Positions 51,341 through 61,440 of a stretch of DNA of 64,000 nucleotides are shown piece after piece (positions within the stretch are counted from its first letter, which is position 1; each line of letters starts with the position of its first letter). The notes below the pieces were generated by a model. The model was not told the origin of the DNA. It was given only the letters and a program-made list of their open reading frames with translations, and searched no databases. The position numbers and the translations under genes were made by a program. This DNA is from Arthrobacter gandavensis (GTDB taxonomy: Bacteria > Actinomycetota > Actinomycetes > Actinomycetales > Micrococcaceae): assembly GCF_009192735.1 (NCBI RefSeq), contig NZ_VTFU01000001.1, positions 248,001 through 312,000 on the forward strand. The letters are read 5' to 3'.

Positions 51341-51435
51341 GCAGAACTTGGGCCCGAAGGCCCATTGGCTGGGTTCTGGGGCCGACGGCGTGGCTTTCCT
51401 GAGGAGCGCCGTCACGGCAGCCGGGGTGCCGGTTC

Positions 51436-52125
51436 TCAGTTCCGGGCAGAAAAGCGCTGGGCCACGCGCTGGAACGCAGCGGCGGACAGCACCGATCCCT
51501 GCCGGCGGATGGACGCGGGGTCCAGCTGGAGCACGCGGTCAACCTTTACTTCGCTCGCTCTGCCCTGCGCGTCCCAGGAACCGGTGCCCACATCCACGTA
51601 ATCGGGGTCGGATTCGCGGCCGTTGTTCCGGTCCCGTGTGGTCATCATCAGGGCCAGAAGGCGCTTTCCGCTGCTGCCGATCAACAGCACCGGCCGGTCC
51701 TTGCCCTGCGAGTAATCGTCCTCGTAGGGAACCCAGGCCCACACAACTTCGCCCGGATCGGGGGAGCCATCGGGGGACGGAGCGTAACGCGGAGTGACTT
51801 TGCCCCGATAATCTCCGGGATAGGACGACGCGTTGCTGGACGACGCCATATTGCCGGACGACGCGTTTCTGGACGACGCCGCGTTGCCGGGCGACGGGGC
51901 TTTCTTGTCGGACGGCGACGCGGGCGATGCCTTCCGCCCCGGTGCTGGCTTGCCCGGTGTCGAAGTCCGGTATTGCGGCGTTGATCCCGTTCGCCCGGGC
52001 CTCGGGGAAGATTTACGGGTGGGAGTGCGGGGTGAAGCTGATGAACCCGGGCCGGCCCCCGAGCCTGAGAGCAGTCGAAGGGCGGTGCGGGCAAGGGACA
52101 GCAGGGAGCGGCTGGAGAAGGACAT
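51436..52125 (-). CDS. MazF/PemK-like toxin-fold protein with long low-complexity N-terminus
   Basis: A 229-residue protein. The C-terminal ~110 residues have the PemK/MazF ribonuclease fold pattern: GEVVWAWVPYEDDYSQGKDR, then PVLLIG, LLALMMTTRD, and KVDRVLQLDPASIRRQGSVL near the end. The N-terminal ~115 residues are Ser/Pro/Arg-rich with an 11-residue tandem repeat, far longer than classical MazF (about 110 residues). No antitoxin gene lies next to it. It may be a chromosomal MazF relative with a housekeeping role, and RNase activity is unproven. ATG 52125. It is divergent from lepA. Confidence 0.7.
   Translation of the reverse strand: MSFSSRSLLSLARTALRLLSGSGAGPGSSASPRTPTRKSSPRPGRTGSTPQYRTSTPGKPAPGRKASPASPSDKKAPSPGNAASSRNASSGNMASSSNASSYPGDYRGKVTPRYAPSPDGSPDPGEVVWAWVPYEDDYSQGKDRPVLLIGSSGKRLLALMMTTRDRNNGRESDPDYVDVGTGSWDAQGRASEVKVDRVLQLDPASIRRQGSVLSAAAFQRVAQRFSARN
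51823..51888 (-). repeat. 33-bp tandem repeat in the MazF-like gene
   Basis: Two 33-bp units (51823-51855 and 51856-51888) differ by four bases and encode GNMASSSNASS and GNAASSRNASS; a partial third copy follows. They form part of the linker between the N-terminus and the MazF fold. Confidence 0.85.
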
Positions 52126-52300
52126 GACCCCACGCTATTACGTTCCGCGGTTCCAGCGCGGGCGGTCAAACGTGGGAGACTGTTAATTCAGCAGTTAAAC
52201 CACCAGGAAAAACCGACGAACCGCGCTTAGACCGGTTCCGGCGCGCGGCTTGTGCCCGCGGCCGCCGTGAAGTCCTGTGAACAGTAAAGGAACCGCCACA

Positions 52301-54154
52301 GTGTCACCTATGGCCCGCTTCTCACCGGTGCCTGCCGCGACGGATCCGGCGATCATCAGAAATTTCTGCATCATCGCCCACATCGACCACGGCAAGTCCA
52401 CCCTGGCCGACCGCATGCTTCAGTCCACCGGAGTTGTTGAGCACCGGAACATGAAGGCCCAGTACCTGGACCGCATGGACATTGAGCGTGAGCGCGGCAT
52501 CACCATTAAGTCGCAGGCCGTGCGGATGCCGTGGGAGCTCGACGGCGAGGCCTACGCCCTGAACATGATCGACACCCCGGGCCACGTGGACTTCACCTAT
52601 GAGGTTTCCCGCTCCCTGGCTGCCTGCGAAGGCGCAGTGCTGCTGGTGGATGCCGCCCAGGGCATCGAGGCACAGACGCTGGCGAACCTGTACCTGGCGA
52701 TGGAAAACGACCTCACCATCATCCCGGTCCTGAATAAGATCGACCTCCCGGCAGCGCAGCCGGAGAAGTACGCCGAGGAGCTGGCGAAGCTGATCGGCGG
52801 CGACCCCGCAGACGTGCTGCGGGTCTCCGGCAAGACCGGCGTTGGCGTTGAAGCACTGCTGGACCAGATTGTCCGCGAGATTCCGGCACCGGTGGGCGAC
52901 CCGAATGCTCCCGCCCGCGCCATGATCTTCGACTCGGTCTATGACACCTACCGCGGCGTCGTCACCTATGTCCGCGTGGTGGACGGCAAGCTCTCGCCCC
53001 GGGAACGCATCCAGATGATGTCCACCCGGGCCAGCCACGAACTCCTGGAAATCGGCGTCAGCTCCCCGGAACCGACCCCCTCCAAGGGCCTGGGCGTCGG
53101 TGAGGTGGGTTACCTCATCACCGGCGTGAAGGATGTGCGCCTGTCCAAGGTTGGCGACACCGTCACCAACCTCGCCAAGCCGGCATCCGAATCCCTGCCC
53201 GGCTACGCCGACCCCAAGCCCATGGTGTTCTCCGGGCTGTACCCCATCGACGGCGCCGACTATCCCGTGCTTCGTGACGCCTTGGAAAAGCTGATGCTCA
53301 ACGATGCGGCCCTGGTGTACGAACCGGAGACGTCAGCGGCGCTGGGCTTCGGCTTCCGCGTGGGCTTCCTGGGCCTGCTGCACCTGGAAATCACCCGTGA
53401 ACGGCTCGAGCGCGAGTACAACCTGGACCTGATTTCCACTGCGCCCAACGTGGAGTACGAGGTGACGCTGGAAGACAAGAAGGTGGTCACCGTGACCAAC
53501 CCCAGCGAATACCCCGAAGGCAAGATCAAAGAAGTCCGCGAACCGATGGTCTCGGCCACGATCCTGGCGCCCAACGAATTTGTCGGTGCCATCATGGAGC
53601 TGTGCCAGGCCCGCCGCGGCGTCCTGGGCGGCATGGACTACCTCTCCGAGGACCGGGTGGAAATCCGGTACCGCCTGCCGCTGGCCGAGATCGTCTTCGA
53701 CTTCTTCGACATCCTCAAGTCCAAGACCCGCGGCTACGCATCGCTGGACTGGAAGGCCGACGGCGAACAGGTCGCCGACCTGGTCAAGGTGGACATCCTG
53801 CTCCAGGGTGAACAGGTGGACGCGTTCAGCTCCATCACTCATAAGGACAAGGCATACTCCTACGGCGTGATGATGACCGGCAAGCTGCGTGAGCTCATTC
53901 CGCGCCAGCAGTTCGAAGTCCCCATCCAGGCGGCCATCGGCTCCCGGATCATCGCCCGCGAATCCATCCGCGCCATCCGCAAGGACGTGCTGGCCAAGTG
54001 CTACGGCGGCGACATCAGCCGTAAGCGCAAGCTGCTCGAAAAGCAGAAGGAAGGCAAGAAGCGCATGAAGATGGTGGGCCGCGTCGAGGTTCCCCAGGAA
54101 GCATTCGTTGCCGCGCTTTCCTCCGACGATTCCAAGGACAAAGCCAAGAAGTGA
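52301..54154 (+). CDS. lepA: Elongation factor 4 (LepA)
   Basis: A 617-residue ribosomal GTPase that affects elongation and initiation under stress. The G-domain motifs are [16 protein letters not shown] (G1), DTPGHVDF (G3) and VLNKIDLP (G4). The LepA-specific C-terminal region [20 protein letters not shown] is complete. GTG 52301, with AAAGGA 8 bases upstream, is preferred over GTG 52277. The stop overlaps hemW by 4 bases. The 175-base spacer upstream to the MazF-like gene contains no strong promoter I can name. Confidence 0.95.
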   Translation: MSPMARFSPVPAATDPAIIRNFCIIAHIDHGKSTLADRMLQSTGVVEHRNMKAQYLDRMDIERERGITIKSQAVRMPWELDGEAYALNMIDTPGHVDFTYEVSRSLAACEGAVLLVDAAQGIEAQTLANLYLAMENDLTIIPVLNKIDLPAAQPEKYAEELAKLIGGDPADVLRVSGKTGVGVEALLDQIVREIPAPVGDPNAPARAMIFDSVYDTYRGVVTYVRVVDGKLSPRERIQMMSTRASHELLEIGVSSPEPTPSKGLGVGEVGYLITGVKDVRLSKVGDTVTNLAKPASESLPGYADPKPMVFSGLYPIDGADYPVLRDALEKLMLNDAALVYEPETSAALGFGFRVGFLGLLHLEITRERLEREYNLDLISTAPNVEYEVTLEDKKVVTVTNPSEYPEGKIKEVREPMVSATILAPNEFVGAIMELCQARRGVLGGMDYLSEDRVEIRYRLPLAEIVFDFFDILKSKTRGYASLDWKADGEQVADLVKVDILLQGEQVDAFSSITHKDKAYSYGVMMTGKLRELIPRQQFEVPIQAAIGSRIIARESIRAIRKDVLAKCYGGDISRKRKLLEKQKEGKKRMKMVGRVEVPQEAFVAALSSDDSKDKAKK

Positions 54155-55383
54155 CACCCAGCGCACTGCCCCTCGGGGATCCGGCACCCGCGGACGGGCT
54201 GCTGCCCGCCCAGGCAGCGGAGGGAGCCCGGAACCGGAATTTCGGACTCTATGTCCACATTCCGTTCTGCTCCGTCCGCTGCGGGTACTGCGACTTCAAC
54301 ACCTACACCGCCACCGAACTCGGCGGCGGCGCATCGCAGGCGGCCTACGGCGGCACCGCGCAGCAGGAAGTACGCTTCGCCGCCCGCGCCATGAAGGCCT
54401 CGGGAATGCCGGACCGGACGATGGGAACCGTCTTCTTCGGCGGCGGCACCCCCACCCTGCTGCCCGCGGAGGACCTCGCCGGCATCCTGAAAACCGCTGT
54501 GGACGCGTGGGGCCTGGAACCGGGAGCCGAGGTCACCACCGAGGCCAACCCCGATTCAGTAACGCCGCAGTCCCTGCAGCTGCTCGCTGACGCAGGATTC
54601 ACCCGCGTTTCCTTCGGCATGCAGTCCGCGGTTCCGCACGTGCTGGCGGTCCTGGACCGCACGCACACGCCGTCGCGCGTTCCCGAAGCAGTGAAATGGG
54701 CGCGTGACGCCGGTTTGAAGGTAAGCGTTGACCTGATCTACGGAACGCCGGGGGAGTCCCTGGCGGACTGGGAAGTCTCCGTCAAGGAGGCCCTGAGCTA
54801 CGAGCCGGACCACATCTCGGCCTATGCGCTGATCATCGAGGACGGCACGAAGCTGGCTGCCCGGATGCGGCGCGGCGAAGTGCCGCCGATCGACGACGAC
54901 GACCACGCGGACAAATACCTCATGGCCGACGAAATGATGACGGCTGCCGGGCTGTCCTGGTACGAAGTGAGCAACTGGTCCCGGACGCCGGCCGACCAGT
55001 GCCGGCACAACCTGGCCTACTGGCGCAGCGACGACTGGTGGGGCATCGGGCCCGGCGCCCATTCCCACGCCGGCGGCGTGCGCTGGTGGAACGCCAAGCA
55101 CCCCACCGCCTATGCGCAGCGGCTCGCTGCCGGAGAATCTCCGGCGGTTGGCCGTGAGACGCTCGACGCCGAAACCCGGTACGTGGAAGACATCATGCTG
55201 CGCACCCGGCTGGCCGAAGGGCTGGAACTGTCACGGCTGAAGGACTCCGGCCGGCTCGCGGTGGCCGGGCTGATGGCTGACGGACTGGTGGATCCGAAGG
55301 CTGCGATCAGCGGCCGCGTGCTGCTCACGACCAAGGGCCGGCTGCTCGCTGACGCCGTCGTGCGCCGCCTCCTGCCGGACTAG
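54151..55383 (+). CDS. hemW: Heme chaperone / radical SAM protein HemW
   Basis: A 410-residue radical SAM protein. The cluster motif is [17 protein letters not shown] with C40, C44 and C47, followed by [15 protein letters not shown]. The C-terminal HemN-like domain is present ([39 protein letters not shown]). The family was named for coproporphyrinogen oxidase, but members with this CxxxCxxC spacing act as heme chaperones. GTG 54151 overlaps the lepA stop by 4 bases. It ends at a strong terminator. Confidence 0.93.
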   Translation: MTPSALPLGDPAPADGLLPAQAAEGARNRNFGLYVHIPFCSVRCGYCDFNTYTATELGGGASQAAYGGTAQQEVRFAARAMKASGMPDRTMGTVFFGGGTPTLLPAEDLAGILKTAVDAWGLEPGAEVTTEANPDSVTPQSLQLLADAGFTRVSFGMQSAVPHVLAVLDRTHTPSRVPEAVKWARDAGLKVSVDLIYGTPGESLADWEVSVKEALSYEPDHISAYALIIEDGTKLAARMRRGEVPPIDDDDHADKYLMADEMMTAAGLSWYEVSNWSRTPADQCRHNLAYWRSDDWWGIGPGAHSHAGGVRWWNAKHPTAYAQRLAAGESPAVGRETLDAETRYVEDIMLRTRLAEGLELSRLKDSGRLAVAGLMADGLVDPKAAISGRVLLTTKGRLLADAVVRRLLPD

Positions 55384-55400
55384 ACACAGCAAACAAAGCA

Positions 55401-55443
55401 AGGACCCCGGGGCGGCAGCATTGCCGGCCCGGGGTCCTTTTTG
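55401..55443. terminator. Intrinsic terminator of lepA-hemW
   Basis: AGGACCCCGGG (55401-55411) pairs perfectly with CCCGGGGTCCT (55428-55438), followed by TTTTT. It lies 17 bases after the hemW stop and before the convergent DUF4870 gene. Confidence 0.93.
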
Positions 55444-55455
55444 CGTCTGTGGAGG

Positions 55456-55881
55456 CTACTGGATGCGGCGCATGTTCAGCCGGTACCGGTACGGCCGGCC
55501 CCGGTTGACCTCAATGCCGGCGACCACTGAGGAAACAGCAATGGCAACCCACAGCAGGGCGTTCAGGATGGCGAAGACCCAGCCGATCCCGGGAATGAAG
55601 GACAGCAGCCATGCCACCAGGGCAATGATGGTGGGAGGCAGCGTGAAATTCAGCGCTTCCTTCGATTCCTGAGCGGTGAAGGGGCCGCGGTCGCGGAAGA
55701 CCAGAAAGATGATCATGGAGGGAATGAAGCCCAAAATACCGCCGAAATGAGCCATTGTTGCCCACTGCCGGTCCTCTGAAGCGGTCAGGGGCAGCGCATT
55801 TGCCGGTGCTCCCTGGTAGGCGGGACGGGCGCCGGGACCCCTGTCGTCGGGATGGGGGCTGTTCTGACGGATGTTCGACAC
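55456..55881 (-). CDS. DUF4870 domain-containing membrane protein
   Basis: A 141-residue protein. After a polar N-terminus it begins the DUF4870 domain at SEDRQWATMAHFGGILGFIP, with a conserved His in the first of three hydrophobic segments (the others at PPTIIALVAWLLSFIPGIGW and VAIAVSSVVAG), and ends in a basic tail. Members are related to Tic20-like membrane proteins, of unknown function. GTG 55881 is preceded by AAGGAAACAGCA. The 178-base spacer to the next minus-strand gene has a -10-like TAATCT near 56013-56008. Confidence 0.82.
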   Translation of the reverse strand: MSNIRQNSPHPDDRGPGARPAYQGAPANALPLTASEDRQWATMAHFGGILGFIPSMIIFLVFRDRGPFTAQESKEALNFTLPPTIIALVAWLLSFIPGIGWVFAILNALLWVAIAVSSVVAGIEVNRGRPYRYRLNMRRIQ

Positions 55882-56059
55882 TGCTGTTTCCTTTGTGACT
55901 CTGGACGCCCGGGTCTATGCCTTGTGGGTTCGTACTGGGACTCGAGGTGCCGTGAGACTGTGCGGATCGGATCGGGTCAGGTGGGTTGCTGCTCTGTTTG
56001 TTCATCTAGATTACTGGCAACCGGGCCCCTTCCCGGTACACGGCGCGGTTCGCGGGTCG

Positions 56060-56902
56060 CTAGGGAACGGTCAGGAAGTCGATGACTTCCTCCACGCGGC
56101 CCAGCAGCGACGGCTCAAGATCGGCATAGGAGTTGACGCTTCCGAGCAGCTTCTTCCAGCCCATGGCCACGTCGGCGTGGTCGCGGTGGGGCCAGCCAAG
56201 GCCCTTGAGGATGCCCGTCTTCCAGTCCTCATGCCGGGGAACCACGGGCCAGGCGGCCAGGCCGATGGTCTGCGGCTTAATGGCCTGCCAGACGTCGACA
56301 TACGGATGCCCCACAATCAGCACATTTCCGCGCGCGCCGGGGTGCTTCATGGCCTCGGCGGCAATCCGGGATTCCTTGGAACCGGTCACCAGATGGTCCA
56401 CCAGGATGCCCAGCCGGCGTTCGGGTCCGGGATTGAAGTCGCGGACGGCGGCATACAGGTCATCCACGCCGTGCAGGGGCTCGACGACGATTCCCTCCAC
56501 CCGCAGGTCATCACCCCACACCTTCTCCACGAGTTCGGCGTCGTGCTTGCCTTCCACCCAAATCCGGCTGGCCCTCGCGGTGCGCGCGCGGGCGTTCTCC
56601 ACCCGGAGGGAGCCGGAGGCCGTCCGCCGGGATGCTGGCGCCTGCGCCTTCACCGCGGGAACCACCTCCACCGGCTCGCCGTCCAGCAGGAAGCCGAAGC
56701 CCAGTTCAAAGGACTTGGTCTTTCCGCGCCGATCCTCGAGCACCATCAGGTGCAGTCCGCCGGACTTCTCCACCCGGACCACCGCGCCCACCCACCCGCT
56801 CTGCACATCCTCGAGAACCAGGCCCGCCTCCGCCCCGACTTTGGGCAGTTTTTTCCGGGCCGGAGCACTGATGTCCTGCGGCCCCCACAAAAAGTTGGAC
56901 AC
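56060..56902 (-). CDS. DUF3097 family protein
   Basis: A 280-residue soluble protein of the actinobacterial DUF3097 family. It begins SNFLWGPQDISAPARKKLPK. A TOPRIM-like segment is suggested by IWVEGKHDAELVEKVWGDDL and RLGILVDHLVTGSKES, with acidic residues in nuclease-like positions; that reading is inference. GTG 56902 follows GAGGAATCACCC. It is divergent from hrcA and its CIRCE element. Function is unknown. Confidence 0.78.
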   Translation of the reverse strand: MSNFLWGPQDISAPARKKLPKVGAEAGLVLEDVQSGWVGAVVRVEKSGGLHLMVLEDRRGKTKSFELGFGFLLDGEPVEVVPAVKAQAPASRRTASGSLRVENARARTARASRIWVEGKHDAELVEKVWGDDLRVEGIVVEPLHGVDDLYAAVRDFNPGPERRLGILVDHLVTGSKESRIAAEAMKHPGARGNVLIVGHPYVDVWQAIKPQTIGLAAWPVVPRHEDWKTGILKGLGWPHRDHADVAMGWKKLLGSVNSYADLEPSLLGRVEEVIDFLTVP

Positions 56903-57004
56903 GGGTGATTCCTCGCTTTGGTTGGTTCCGGTGCAGCCGGCTAATGCACGTCCGGCACTGCGCGGCACGGGCCACTCAATGCTAGCAACGACCCCGATCC
57001 GTAC

Positions 57005-57036
57005 TAGACTTAGCACTTAGGCATGGTGAGTGCTAA
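57005..57036 (+). promoter_or_regulatory. CIRCE operator and -10 box of hrcA-dnaJ
   Basis: TTAGCACTT-N9-GAGTGCTAA (57010-57036) matches the CIRCE consensus with one mismatch in the left arm. It overlaps the end of a -10-like TAGACT (57005-57010). HrcA bound here would repress its own operon; heat-denatured HrcA releases it. Confidence 0.9.
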
Positions 57037-57092
57037 CGGTCATGCACCGGCCGGCATGGAGCATAGGCGGTATCAGCGAGGGAGGGAAAACC

Positions 57093-58106
57093 ATGAGTGA
57101 ACCACGCAGACTCGAGGTGCTCCGGGCCATTGTTGAAGACTACGTCCATTCGCGGGAGCCGGTTGGCTCCAAGGCACTGGTTGAGCGGCACCAGCTCGGA
57201 GTGTCCAGTGCGACCATCCGCAACGACATGGCAGCCCTGGAAGAAGAGGGGCTGATCGTCGCACCCCACACTTCGGCGGGACGCGTCCCCACGGACAAGG
57301 GTTACCGCTTGTTCGTGGACCAGATTTCCGATGTGAAGCCGCTGTCGGCGGCCGAGCGGAAGGCAATCCAAACCCTGCTCGAAGGCGCCGGAGACCTCGA
57401 CGACGTCATGGAGCGTACGGTCCGGCTGCTTTCACAGCTGACCAACCAGGTTGCCGTGGTGCAGTATCCGCACCTGGGCAATGCGCGGGTGCGTCACATT
57501 GAATTTGTCCTGCTGGCTCCGGCACAGGTGCTCGTGGTGCTGATTTCAACCACCGGCAGGGTGGAGCAGCGCGTCATCACGATGCCGGACCAAGTGGCGG
57601 AACCGGACCTGCTGGACCTGCGCCAGCATTTCCTCGGCGCACTGAGCGGAACCCCGCTGACCCGGATCACCGGACAGCTGGCCGAATGCCTGGCGACGGT
57701 GCCGGCTCCCAAGCGCCGTAATGCCAGCGCACTGGCCAGGTGCCTGGAACAGCTGGCCGGGATCAACCGCGAAGACCGGATGGTGATGGCGGGAACCGCC
57801 AACCTCGCCCGGTCCACCGTAGACTTTCCCCTGACAATCGGCCCGATCCTCGAAGCGCTCGAGGAACAAGTGGTCATGCTTCGTTTGTTGTCTGAAATGG
57901 AGCAGGATGCCCGGGGCGTCTCGGTCCGGATCGGCCGGGAGAACCCGCACGGGTCCCTGTCGGAAGCTTCAGTTGTGGCCACCGGTTACGGTCCCGACGC
58001 TTCGGCGAAGGTGGGCGTGCTGGGACCAACCCGCATGGACTACCCCAACACCATGGCAACTGTCCGTGCCGTGGCCCGGTATCTGTCCCGGATACTAAAC
58101 AACTAA
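57093..58106 (+). CDS. hrcA: Heat-inducible transcription repressor HrcA
   Basis: A 337-residue repressor of heat-shock operons. The winged-helix N-terminus reads [20 protein letters not shown] then [20 protein letters not shown]. The C-terminal GAF-like domain ends [20 protein letters not shown] ... [17 protein letters not shown], the family signature. ATG 57093 with GGAGGGAAAACC upstream is preferred. It is preceded by CIRCE and followed by dnaJ across a strong hairpin. groES, groEL and dnaK are not in the window. Confidence 0.95.
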   Translation: MSEPRRLEVLRAIVEDYVHSREPVGSKALVERHQLGVSSATIRNDMAALEEEGLIVAPHTSAGRVPTDKGYRLFVDQISDVKPLSAAERKAIQTLLEGAGDLDDVMERTVRLLSQLTNQVAVVQYPHLGNARVRHIEFVLLAPAQVLVVLISTTGRVEQRVITMPDQVAEPDLLDLRQHFLGALSGTPLTRITGQLAECLATVPAPKRRNASALARCLEQLAGINREDRMVMAGTANLARSTVDFPLTIGPILEALEEQVVMLRLLSEMEQDARGVSVRIGRENPHGSLSEASVVATGYGPDASAKVGVLGPTRMDYPNTMATVRAVARYLSRILNN

Positions 58107-58133
58107 TAAAACGTTAGAGAATACAGCAGCAGT

Positions 58134-58173
58134 CGCTGGTTCCGGCCCGCCTGACGGCGGGCCGGAACCAGCG
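58134..58173. other. 18-bp perfect hairpin between hrcA and dnaJ
   Basis: CGCTGGTTCCGGCCCGCC (58134-58151) pairs without mismatch with the mirror arm 58156-58173 around a TGAC loop. No T run follows. It stands 28 bases after hrcA and 66 before dnaJ, within what should be one operon. It may cause partial termination or stabilise upstream mRNA. Confidence 0.7.
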
Positions 58174-58238
58174 GAAGTCTTCGAAGCGGAGATGCCGCAG
58201 CAGCGGATACTGCAAATTACAGGAAGCGATGTGCACGA

Positions 58239-59381
58239 GTGAGCGATCACTACCAGGTCCTGGGTGTCGGACGCGACGCCACGGGCGAAGAAATCAAGAA
58301 GGCGTACCGGAAGCTTGCCCGCAAGCTTCACCCGGACGTCAACTCCGCTCCGGGAGCGCAGGACGAGTTCAAGGCCGTCACCCACGCCTACGAAGTGCTG
58401 GCTGACCCGCAGAAGCGCCGGATCTATGACACCACCGGCAACGAAAACGGCAATGACAACGGCTTTGGCGGCGGTGCCGGCTTCGGCGGCCAGGGCTTTG
58501 GCTTCCAGGACATTTTCGACACGTTCTTCGGCGGAGCGGGCGGGGGCGGCGGCCGGGGCCCGGCATCGCGCACGCGCCGCGGCCAGGATGCCCTGATCAA
58601 TGTCCGGATCGACCTCAAGGACGCCGTCTTCGGCACCAACAAGAAGATCGAGGTGGACACCGCCGTCACCTGCCCGACGTGCGACGGCAGCTGCTGCCAG
58701 CCCGGCACGTCACCCCGCACCTGCGACATTTGCCACGGCACCGGCCAGGTGCAGCGCGCCGTCCGCTCCATCCTGGGCCAGGTCATGACCAGCGCCCCGT
58801 GCGGATCCTGCCAGGGCTTCGGCTCGGTCATTCCGGATCCCTGCCACGAGTGCGCCGGCGAAGGCCGCGTCCGTTCCCGCCGTTCGCTGAACATCAAGAT
58901 TCCCGCAGGTGTTGCCACCGGTACGCGGATCCAGCTGGGCGGACAGGGCGAGGCCGGCACCGCAGGCGGACCGCAGGGCGACCTGTACGTGGAAATCCGG
59001 GTCAACGCCGATCCCACGTTCGTGCGTGAAGGCGATGACCTGCACGCCACTTTGACGGTCCCCATGACCGCCGCCGCGCTGGGCTCCTCGATCAACTTCG
59101 AGACGTTCGACGGCGACCGCGAAATCACGGTCAAGGCGGGCACCCAGTCGGGGGAGATCACCACGCTCAAGGGACTCGGCGTTACCCACCTGCGCGGTTA
59201 CGGCCGGGGAGACCTGCTGGTCCACCTGCACGTGGAAACCCCGCAGAAGCTGGATGCGGAGCAGGAGGAACTGCTGCGCAAGCTGGCGCAGCTGCGCGGC
59301 GAGGAATACGCCGAAGGCCGCCTGGCCAGCAGCGGGACCGGCGTCTTTGCACGGCTGCGGGACCGCCTGGGCAACCTCTAG
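58239..59381 (+). CDS. dnaJ: Molecular chaperone DnaJ (DnaJ2 type)
   Basis: A 380-residue type I J-protein. The J domain has the HPD triad at 31-33 ([11 protein letters not shown]) and is followed by a Gly/Phe-rich stretch. The four zinc motifs are [24 protein letters not shown] and CHECAGEG; the first ends in SC rather than the usual G-x-G. The C-terminal substrate domains are complete. It partners a DnaK encoded elsewhere. The hrcA-dnaJ order without grpE or dnaK is the actinobacterial dnaJ2 locus. GTG 58239 is preceded by AGGAAG. Confidence 0.94.
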   Translation: MSDHYQVLGVGRDATGEEIKKAYRKLARKLHPDVNSAPGAQDEFKAVTHAYEVLADPQKRRIYDTTGNENGNDNGFGGGAGFGGQGFGFQDIFDTFFGGAGGGGGRGPASRTRRGQDALINVRIDLKDAVFGTNKKIEVDTAVTCPTCDGSCCQPGTSPRTCDICHGTGQVQRAVRSILGQVMTSAPCGSCQGFGSVIPDPCHECAGEGRVRSRRSLNIKIPAGVATGTRIQLGGQGEAGTAGGPQGDLYVEIRVNADPTFVREGDDLHATLTVPMTAAALGSSINFETFDGDREITVKAGTQSGEITTLKGLGVTHLRGYGRGDLLVHLHVETPQKLDAEQEELLRKLAQLRGEEYAEGRLASSGTGVFARLRDRLGNL

Positions 59382-59384
59382 GAC

Positions 59385-60149
59385 ATGACCAACCCCATCT
59401 TCTTCGGTGATCCGGGCGCGGTGCGCGCCGCCGTGCCCGGATCCGTGGTTGTTGTCGAGGGCCCCGAGGCCCACCACGCCGTTGCCGTGAAACGGCTCGT
59501 CCCGGGAGAGCCGGTGGACATTGTCGACGGCGCCGGACGGCGGCTATCGGGAACAGTGTCCTCGGCCTCACCTTCCCGGCTGGAAGTCAGCGTCGAGTCC
59601 GTGACCGAAGAGGATGCAGCAGTTGAAACACTGATCCTGGTCCAGGCGCTGGCCAAAGGCGGGCGCGACGAGCAGGCCATCGAAGCGGCCACCGAACTTG
59701 GAGTGGACCGGGTCATTCCGTGGCAGTCCGAACGCAGCATTGTCCGCTGGCGCGCGGACAAGGCAGCGAAGGGACAGGCGAAGTGGCAGGGGATCGTCAC
59801 CGCCGCCGCCAAACAGTCCCGCCGTTCCGCCATCCCCACGGTCGAAGAGATGGTGGAGTCAAAATCGCTGGCGCGCCGGCTCGCAGGTGTTGACCTCGTG
59901 CTGGTGCTGCATGAAGAGGCCGACGGCGCCTTGGCTCCCGCCGTTGCGGAAGTGCGGGGGCGCGCGGGAGAGCGGCCCCTGAGCATTGCAGTGGTTGTGG
60001 GCCCCGAGGGCGGAATCAGTGCCGCGGAAGTGGAGCTGCTGCGTGCCGGCGGGGCGGTGGCGGTTCGTCTGGGACCGCACGTCATGCGGTCCTCAACCGC
60101 GGGTCCGGCCGCGCTGGCCGGACTGAACCTGGTGCTGGGCCGCTGGTAG
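59385..60149 (+). CDS. rsmE: 16S rRNA (uracil(1498)-N(3))-methyltransferase
   Basis: A 254-residue SPOUT-fold methyltransferase that modifies U1498 of 16S rRNA. The N-terminal PUA-like domain contains GPEAHHAVAVKRLVPGEPVD. The knotted C-terminal domain has AAKQSRRSAIPTVE and the SAM-binding knot VVVGPEGGISAAEVELL followed by VRLGPHVMRSSTAGPAAL. ATG 59385 is 3 bases after dnaJ, so it is in the same operon. Confidence 0.93.
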   Translation: MTNPIFFGDPGAVRAAVPGSVVVVEGPEAHHAVAVKRLVPGEPVDIVDGAGRRLSGTVSSASPSRLEVSVESVTEEDAAVETLILVQALAKGGRDEQAIEAATELGVDRVIPWQSERSIVRWRADKAAKGQAKWQGIVTAAAKQSRRSAIPTVEEMVESKSLARRLAGVDLVLVLHEEADGALAPAVAEVRGRAGERPLSIAVVVGPEGGISAAEVELLRAGGAVAVRLGPHVMRSSTAGPAALAGLNLVLGRW

Positions 60150-60225
60150 CGGATGCTGAGCAGCTGTTAGGGCAGATTGGCGTGCCGGTGCCTCGGAACT
60201 GGGCGCCGGCGGGCCGGCCAGAGGG

Positions 60226-61170
60226 CTACTGAGCCGCTGAACTGATGCTTATCCGCTTGGAATCCTCGTTGGCGCGCTCGGCGCCGTGGAAGACACTCAC
60301 GTTGTACTCACCCGGGGCCAGTTCCACGGTGAAGTTGAAGAGCGACGGGCCGCCGGTGGAGGCCTCAAGATCGGCGTATCCGCTGGCGACGGCTTCCTCG
60401 GCGGGACGTCCGTCCACAATGGGTTCCACCCGCCAGGAGAGTTGCCCGCCTTCGGGCGCCGCCGTCCCTTGGACGGTAAGCGAAGACTGCGAGCCGGATC
60501 CCTCCTGCGGATCAATGATCCAGATGGGCGCCATCAGTGCCGCGTCCCGCCTCAGGGGGCCTTCCAGCACTTCGTGGCCGAAGGCGGTGTAGCCGGCTTT
60601 GCCGTTCACCAGCAGCACCACTGAGGATTGGTGGCCAACCGTGGTCAGCCCGGCGTTCGAAGCCGCCGCGGTGGCCGTGTACACGAGCTGCTGAACGGCG
60701 CGGTGCGCCATTCCCGCGTCCATGGAGGTGCCAAACGCATCCTCGGAAATATCCACGGTGATCACGTTCTTGCCGGAGATCGACGCGCTGACGCTGCCGG
60801 CCTTCTTCCATGGATTGAAGTAGTCCGGGTCCGACGGCGTGCCCTCCGTCATGGCGAGCACGGCGGCGCCGATCGGATCGCCGTCCTTTTCCGCCGGCTG
60901 GAATTCCCGGTACAGGTGCACATCGGAGCCGTTGAGGCCCAGCCAGTACACCGGAATCCGTCCCGGGGCCGGCTGTCCCTCGGAAGGGGGAGTGGCGGTC
61001 AAGGGGGAGGAAATGGTGCTGCCCGCGGCATCGCCGAACGAGATGGGCATGGATGTGGTGGGAGTTGATGCCACAACTCCGCACCCGCTGAGGAGGAGCG
61101 AGGAGGCGGCCAGGAGCCCCAGGCTTCCCCGGCGGCTCCGCAGCCAAAACTGTCGGCGCGCAGTGCCCAT
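60226..61170 (-). CDS. GerMN domain lipoprotein
   Basis: A 314-residue predicted lipoprotein. The signal peptide ends in the lipobox LLLSGC (acylated Cys30). A GerMN-type domain follows (PVYWLGLNGSDVHLYREF, then VITVDISEDAFGT and AVQQLVYTATAAASNAGL). The C-terminal Gmad2/Ig-like segment reads SLTVQGTAAPEGGQLSWRVE and ends in FNFTVELAPGEYNVSVFHG. These domains occur in spore-germination proteins and in non-sporulating actinobacterial envelope lipoproteins; here the latter is meant. ATG 61170 is preceded by AAAGGAGG. It stands alone, divergent from phoH. Confidence 0.82.
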   Translation of the reverse strand: MGTARRQFWLRSRRGSLGLLAASSLLLSGCGVVASTPTTSMPISFGDAAGSTISSPLTATPPSEGQPAPGRIPVYWLGLNGSDVHLYREFQPAEKDGDPIGAAVLAMTEGTPSDPDYFNPWKKAGSVSASISGKNVITVDISEDAFGTSMDAGMAHRAVQQLVYTATAAASNAGLTTVGHQSSVVLLVNGKAGYTAFGHEVLEGPLRRDAALMAPIWIIDPQEGSGSQSSLTVQGTAAPEGGQLSWRVEPIVDGRPAEEAVASGYADLEASTGGPSLFNFTVELAPGEYNVSVFHGAERANEDSKRISISSAAQ

Positions 61171-61204
61171 TCCGTCCTCCTTTCGCTATTGGTCGCTTTC
61201 CAGC

Positions 61205-61218
61205 TTGGCATACGCCAA
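61205..61218. promoter_or_regulatory. Inverted repeat TTGGC-ATAC-GCCAA upstream of the GerMN lipoprotein
   Basis: A perfect 5-4-5 palindrome lies 35 bases upstream of the lipoprotein start codon, in the 270-bp divergent spacer to phoH. The same spacer has a plus-strand -10-like TAATAT (61350-61355) about 85 bases before phoH. No regulator was recognised. Confidence 0.4.
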
Positions 61219-61440
61219 ACGCCCGATCCGCGGTCTTGACCATCCTGCTACCGGACTGAGACCCGATTGAGACCCTCGCACGGGAGCGGCACCGCCGGCG
61301 GCGTTCGAATCAGCGGAAAATGGAAGCAGACGGGCGCGAAGGCATCAAGTAATATTGAAGTGTCTTTGTTAACGCTGAAGGCAGCACACCACCAACAGAC
61401 TGTCCAAAGGGGCGATGAAAGGCCTGGGAAGGCCGAATAT

